Below the pieces are notes generated by a model. The model saw only the letters and a program-made list of their open reading frames with translations. It ran no database searches and was not told the origin of the DNA. DNA of 64,000 nt from Erwinia amylovora (GTDB lineage Bacteria; Pseudomonadota; Gammaproteobacteria; Enterobacterales; Enterobacteriaceae), in contig NZ_CP066796.1 in NCBI RefSeq assembly GCF_017161565.1, forward strand, positions 806,001 to 870,000. The letters run 5' to 3'. The position numbers were made by a program, and so were the translations under genes. Below, in pieces: positions 60,607-64,000 of the stretch; positions within the stretch are counted from its first letter, which is position 1, and each line of letters starts with the position of its first letter.

Positions 60607-62347
60607 TTTCAGCCTGGTGGCTCTGCTTGGTACGCTTTTTTGTATCAGCAGTTCAGCGGCAATGCTCAGCGATAATGTTGTTCGAGGCGGTGCTTACCAA
60701 CGTGCTGATAACGCTGACGATACAGAGAATACCTACGTTGCAAGCAACAATAGTGTGCAGCAACTCTTCTATGTTCTCGGCGGGGCAATAAACAAGCCTG
60801 TTATCGTCAGCGGCGAAGCAGCGAAAAAGCGAGTTTCGGGTAATTTCGATCTGAGTAAACCACAAGAGTTATTGTCGACGTTAGCCACGCGCACAGGGCT
60901 TATCTGGTACGATGACGGTAGTTCAATTTACATCTATGATGCCAGCGAAATAAAAAGCAGCATGGTCAGACTTTCCTATGCTCCGTTTGACCGTCTGCTT
61001 GCATATTTAAAGTCTTCGGGGCTTTATGATCCGCGTTTTCCACTGCGTTCTGATGGTAGTGCGGGCGCCTTTTATATTTCCGGTCCGCCGGTATATGTAG
61101 AATTAATTAGCGCGGCAGCAAAATATATTGATGCAACTTATGCCAAACCGGGGACTGGCGAAAGTACCATCCGTGTGATTAAACTAAAAAACAGTTTTGT
61201 CAACGATCGTACTTATTTACAGCGCGATGCTCCTGTCACCATACCCGGTGTCGCCACGGTGCTTAACCAGTTATTAAACAATAAGCAGGCTAATTCTGGC
61301 AGGAATACCACTGCAGCACAGATAACGGTTGATAACAGTACCCAACAGGCACTCCAAGCAGCATCAGCTAATCAGGATGGGAATTTTCGCCCTTTACCCA
61401 TTTTTGCCGCAACTTCACAGGCCGAGTCTGGAGGTAATAATGATATTGCAGCCATTGAGCAGAATTCTGTCAACATCGTAGCCTATACTGATACCAATAG
61501 CCTGCTGGTTCAAGGATCGGCACGTCAGGTCAGCTTTGTTGAAGATTTGGTGAGTGCCATCGATATTCCTAAACAACAGATTCAACTCTCGTTATGGATA
61601 ATCGATGTTTCTAAAGATGATATTAATGAGCTTGGCGTACGCTGGCAGGGGAGCGCAAAAGTTGGCAATGGCGGCATCACTTTTAACACCAGCTCGCTTA
61701 CTCAGGCAAATAGTATTCACTTCCTGGCTGATGTATCGGCACTTGCTCAGAAGGGTAATGCCCATGTCGTTTCTCGTCCAGAAATTCTTACGCAAGAAAA
61801 TGTTCCGGCGCTGTTCGATAATAATAGTAGTTTTTACGCTAAAATGATTGGAGAACGCACCAGTTCATTGGAAAAGATCACTTACGGTACCATGATTAGC
61901 GTGCTTCCACGTCTCGACCAGTATCAGCATGAGATTGAGATGATCCTGAATATTCAGGATGGTGGATTGCCCCTTAATCTAAACGGCGCGACAGAAACTG
62001 TTGATAGTCTACCGGTGGTAAGTAATACGCAAATCAGTACTGAAGCAAGAGTACCGGTTGGCTATAGCTTGTTAGTGGGTGGTTATAGCCGGAACCAGGA
62101 TGAGCAACACAGTTTAGGCATTCCTCTTTTACGCGATATTCCTTATATGGGGAGATTGTTCGACTACAGTTATGTCAGTCATAAAAAGATGGTTCGGTTA
62201 TTTCTTATTCAGCCCCGACTAATGGTAAATGGAGAAACGTGGTCAGGTCATAATGATAACAACCCGGTTCTTGGGCGCACTTTAGATGGTGATGAAGTTA
62301 CGTTGAAATCGACCGTGCATATGTTGCGTGAAACGATGAAACAATAA
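60578..62347 (+). CDS. invG: type III secretion outer-membrane secretin InvG (SctC)
   Basis: Forms the outer-membrane ring. Signal peptide to about residue 28; N0-N1 domains (SVQQLFYVLGGAINKPVIVSG), N3 with IRVIKLKNSFVNDRTY, and the C-terminal secretin beta domain (ISTEARVPVGYSLLVGGYSR, LGIPLLRDIPYMGRLF). 589 residues from ATG 60578, behind GAAGG, overlapping invF by 29 bp. No separate pilotin (invH) gene is seen in this window. Confidence 0.94.
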   Translation: MKRHVVVKISFSLVALLGTLFCISSSAAMLSDNVVRGGAYQRADNADDTENTYVASNNSVQQLFYVLGGAINKPVIVSGEAAKKRVSGNFDLSKPQELLSTLATRTGLIWYDDGSSIYIYDASEIKSSMVRLSYAPFDRLLAYLKSSGLYDPRFPLRSDGSAGAFYISGPPVYVELISAAAKYIDATYAKPGTGESTIRVIKLKNSFVNDRTYLQRDAPVTIPGVATVLNQLLNNKQANSGRNTTAAQITVDNSTQQALQAASANQDGNFRPLPIFAATSQAESGGNNDIAAIEQNSVNIVAYTDTNSLLVQGSARQVSFVEDLVSAIDIPKQQIQLSLWIIDVSKDDINELGVRWQGSAKVGNGGITFNTSSLTQANSIHFLADVSALAQKGNAHVVSRPEILTQENVPALFDNNSSFYAKMIGERTSSLEKITYGTMISVLPRLDQYQHEIEMILNIQDGGLPLNLNGATETVDSLPVVSNTQISTEARVPVGYSLLVGGYSRNQDEQHSLGIPLLRDIPYMGRLFDYSYVSHKKMVRLFLIQPRLMVNGETWSGHNDNNPVLGRTLDGDEVTLKSTVHMLRETMKQ

Positions 62348-62361
62348 GAGCAGAGAATGCC

Positions 62362-63474
62362 ATGGCTTCAGGTCAAATAGGTTCAGTTAATGTTAGTCGC
62401 TTTGATTACGCGAGGACGGAAAGTCGTGCCCCTCACAGGGATGGAGATGTCGCTGAAGATATTCACCATGTCGATTTGCAAGAAGAGCTAAGTAATGCGG
62501 CTGAAGAAATGGCCGATATTCTTAGTGCCTTTGGTCGATTTAGCAGAACGGGCCGTAAGAATGACAGTGCAGATAATGACTTTGCTTCTTCTATACTCGA
62601 AGATCAGGCAGATGAGAAATTAAATACGCTGGTCAAGCAGGTGGGAAAGCTGCGCGATCTTTCTAATCTACTGAGTTTTGCTCGTAGTCTCTTTCCCGAT
62701 GACAGTGACTTGATGCTTGCACTAAGAGAATTACTCGGTCGTCGGCTTACTGAGTTGCAGAAAAAGAAAATTAAAGAAGCTATCGCCGATTTAGAAAAGT
62801 TTGCCGATCGTCAGAAGATGCAGTCGGGGATGAATATTGGACGCCTTGCAAAGAGATTTAGACAAAGTAAGAGTGATAAAAAACTTTCGGCTAAGAATTT
62901 TCGTAATAGCTATTTACGCTTTCTTGAACAAGACATTCCTACAGGTTTTATTTATCAGGACTGGATTGATGAGTATGGCTGTGACAATCGTACACGTTTG
63001 TTGGCATTTACAATGGCAGCTTTAGTTGCGGATATGAAAGCGAATGAGCCAGGTATACATGTTGCCGAGTTCGGGCCTCTGAGTGACAAGTTATCTGATG
63101 CGCGCGTCCTGAACACCCTTGACCAGTCACTGCTGGAAAAATTTGCCGAATTTTCATTCAAAGAACAGATGAAAAAGCAACAACTGATACTCGATGAAGA
63201 ACGTATTATAAAGCTATATATGACCGCCCTGATTGATTTCGATAACTTTAAAACTGTTTTGCAGGCTTTTAGTGATGACTTTATGTCAAACTTACTTATA
63301 AGGCAGCGCGCAGAGGTGCTTCAGGTATTAAGAAATATGTTTAACGAGACACCAGTCTTCTTATATGCTGATGCTAATTATCGAAATATCGTGCTGGATT
63401 TTATGTCTTCAACCTTGCTCTCAATTCATGAGAAAGAGAAAAAGTCCGGGATCTGGAAAGAATATTATAAATAG
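62362..63474 (+). CDS. invE: type III secretion gatekeeper InvE (SctW)
   Basis: Cytosolic gatekeeper (InvE/MxiC/SepL/YopN family) that holds back effectors until translocators have been exported. 370 residues, nearly the Salmonella length. The N-terminal chaperone-binding region is followed by helical domains with DQADEKLNTLVKQVGKLRDLSNLL and ELLGRRLTELQKKKIKEA. It lies 14 bp after invG and 47 bp before invA, the SPI-1 order. Confidence 0.9.
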   Translation: MASGQIGSVNVSRFDYARTESRAPHRDGDVAEDIHHVDLQEELSNAAEEMADILSAFGRFSRTGRKNDSADNDFASSILEDQADEKLNTLVKQVGKLRDLSNLLSFARSLFPDDSDLMLALRELLGRRLTELQKKKIKEAIADLEKFADRQKMQSGMNIGRLAKRFRQSKSDKKLSAKNFRNSYLRFLEQDIPTGFIYQDWIDEYGCDNRTRLLAFTMAALVADMKANEPGIHVAEFGPLSDKLSDARVLNTLDQSLLEKFAEFSFKEQMKKQQLILDEERIIKLYMTALIDFDNFKTVLQAFSDDFMSNLLIRQRAEVLQVLRNMFNETPVFLYADANYRNIVLDFMSSTLLSIHEKEKKSGIWKEYYK

Positions 63475-63521
63475 CGGCAGATGATGCCATTAGAATTCAT
63501 TAGTTTAAATGTGTTGATAAA

Positions 63522-64000
63522 ATGCTAACAAATTTCATTTCACAAATTCGATCCAGGCCTGAATTAATTATCCTGGTGATAATGATCATGATAGTAGTCA
63601 TGCTTATTATTCCGTTGCCGACCTATATTGTCGATTTTCTGATTGGTCTTAATTTGACCATGGCGTTATTGATTTTCCTTGGCTCATTTTATATTAATCG
63701 CGTTCTTGATTATTCGACGTTTCCGTCAATTCTCCTGATTAGTACGATTTTCAGACTGGCCATTTCTATCAGCACCAGCAGACTGGTACTTACTGATGCC
63801 GATGCCGGAGAAATTATTACCAGCTTTGGTGAGTTCGTTATCGCTGATAATATGGTTGTGGGCTTCGTTATTTTCTTCATCGTCACGGTTGTTCAGTTTA
63901 TCGTGATTACCAAAGGATCTGAACGTATTGCAGAAGTTGCCGCTCGTTTCTCTCTGGATGCTATGCCCGGTAAGCAGATGAGTATTGATGCTGATCTTAA
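63522..64000 (+). CDS. invA: type III secretion export gate protein InvA (SctV), 5' part
   Basis: The N-terminal 159 codons of the FlhA/InvA-family export gate; the frame is open at the right edge. After a short N-terminus, membrane segments are seen near residues 17-36, 42-62 and 105-125, and the family signature DYSTFPSILLISTIFRLAISIS (key LISTIFRLAIS) and SLDAMPGKQMSIDADL are complete. The full family protein is about 685 residues, with a large cytosolic nonameric ring domain that would lie beyond the window. ATG 63522 begins MLTNFISQIRSRPEL. Confidence 0.96.
   Translation, partial: MLTNFISQIRSRPELIILVIMIMIVVMLIIPLPTYIVDFLIGLNLTMALLIFLGSFYINRVLDYSTFPSILLISTIFRLAISISTSRLVLTDADAGEIITSFGEFVIADNMVVGFVIFFIVTVVQFIVITKGSERIAEVAARFSLDAMPGKQMSIDADL

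Overview
The window is chromosomal DNA of an enterobacterium of the order Enterobacterales, most probably a plant-associated Erwinia of the amylovora/pyrifoliae/tasmaniensis group. That placement is an inference from three things: E. coli-like backbone synteny (amiC-mltA-csd-gcvA-rlmM-queF-csrB-barA-relA-pyrG-eno-cys-ispDF-nlpD-rpoS-mutS), a HrpL-type promoter in front of a HopC1-type effector, and an Inv/Spa-type type III secretion island next to mutS.

Layout. Bases 1-12.1 kb: the 3' end of amiC, three identical initiator tRNA genes, mltA, the tcdA/csdE/csdA tRNA-modification and sulphur-transfer genes, ygdI, the sRNA GcvB divergent from gcvA, ygdD-rlmM, xni, ppnN, queF, syd. 12.1-22.2 kb: the CsrB-type RNA with two candidate UvrY sites, yqcC-truC-yqcA, a glycerate kinase, the BarA sensor kinase that acts through UvrY on csrB, rlmD and relA. 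22.2-33.4 kb: mazG, pyrG, eno, an acyltransferase, queE, a polar amino-acid (probably cystine) ABC importer, the effector gene hopC1 and queD. 33.7-43.4 kb: the assimilatory sulphate pathway cysJIH, then cysG-cysDNC and ygbE. 43.6-50.3 kb: ftsB-ispD-ispF-truD, surE-pcm-nlpD-rpoS, with mutS convergent.

53.2-64 kb is an AT-rich horizontally acquired block entered through a truncated tyrosine integrase beside mutS. It carries a SPI-1-like secretion system in two divergent operons. The leftward one is prgH-prgI-prgJ-prgK-orgA-orgB, an unrecognised 122-residue gene and a frameshifted iagB-type transglycosylase. The rightward one is invF-invG-invE-invA and runs off the window. Salmonella SPI-1 also abuts mutS, so this looks like use of the same chromosomal hotspot.

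Working together: CysJI/CysH/CysDNC and CysG (which makes the sirohaem of CysI) form one pathway. QueE, QueD and QueF belong to queuosine synthesis. BarA and CsrB are parts of one regulatory cascade. HopC1 has the promoter of a Hrp-system effector, although the Hrp system itself is not in the window.
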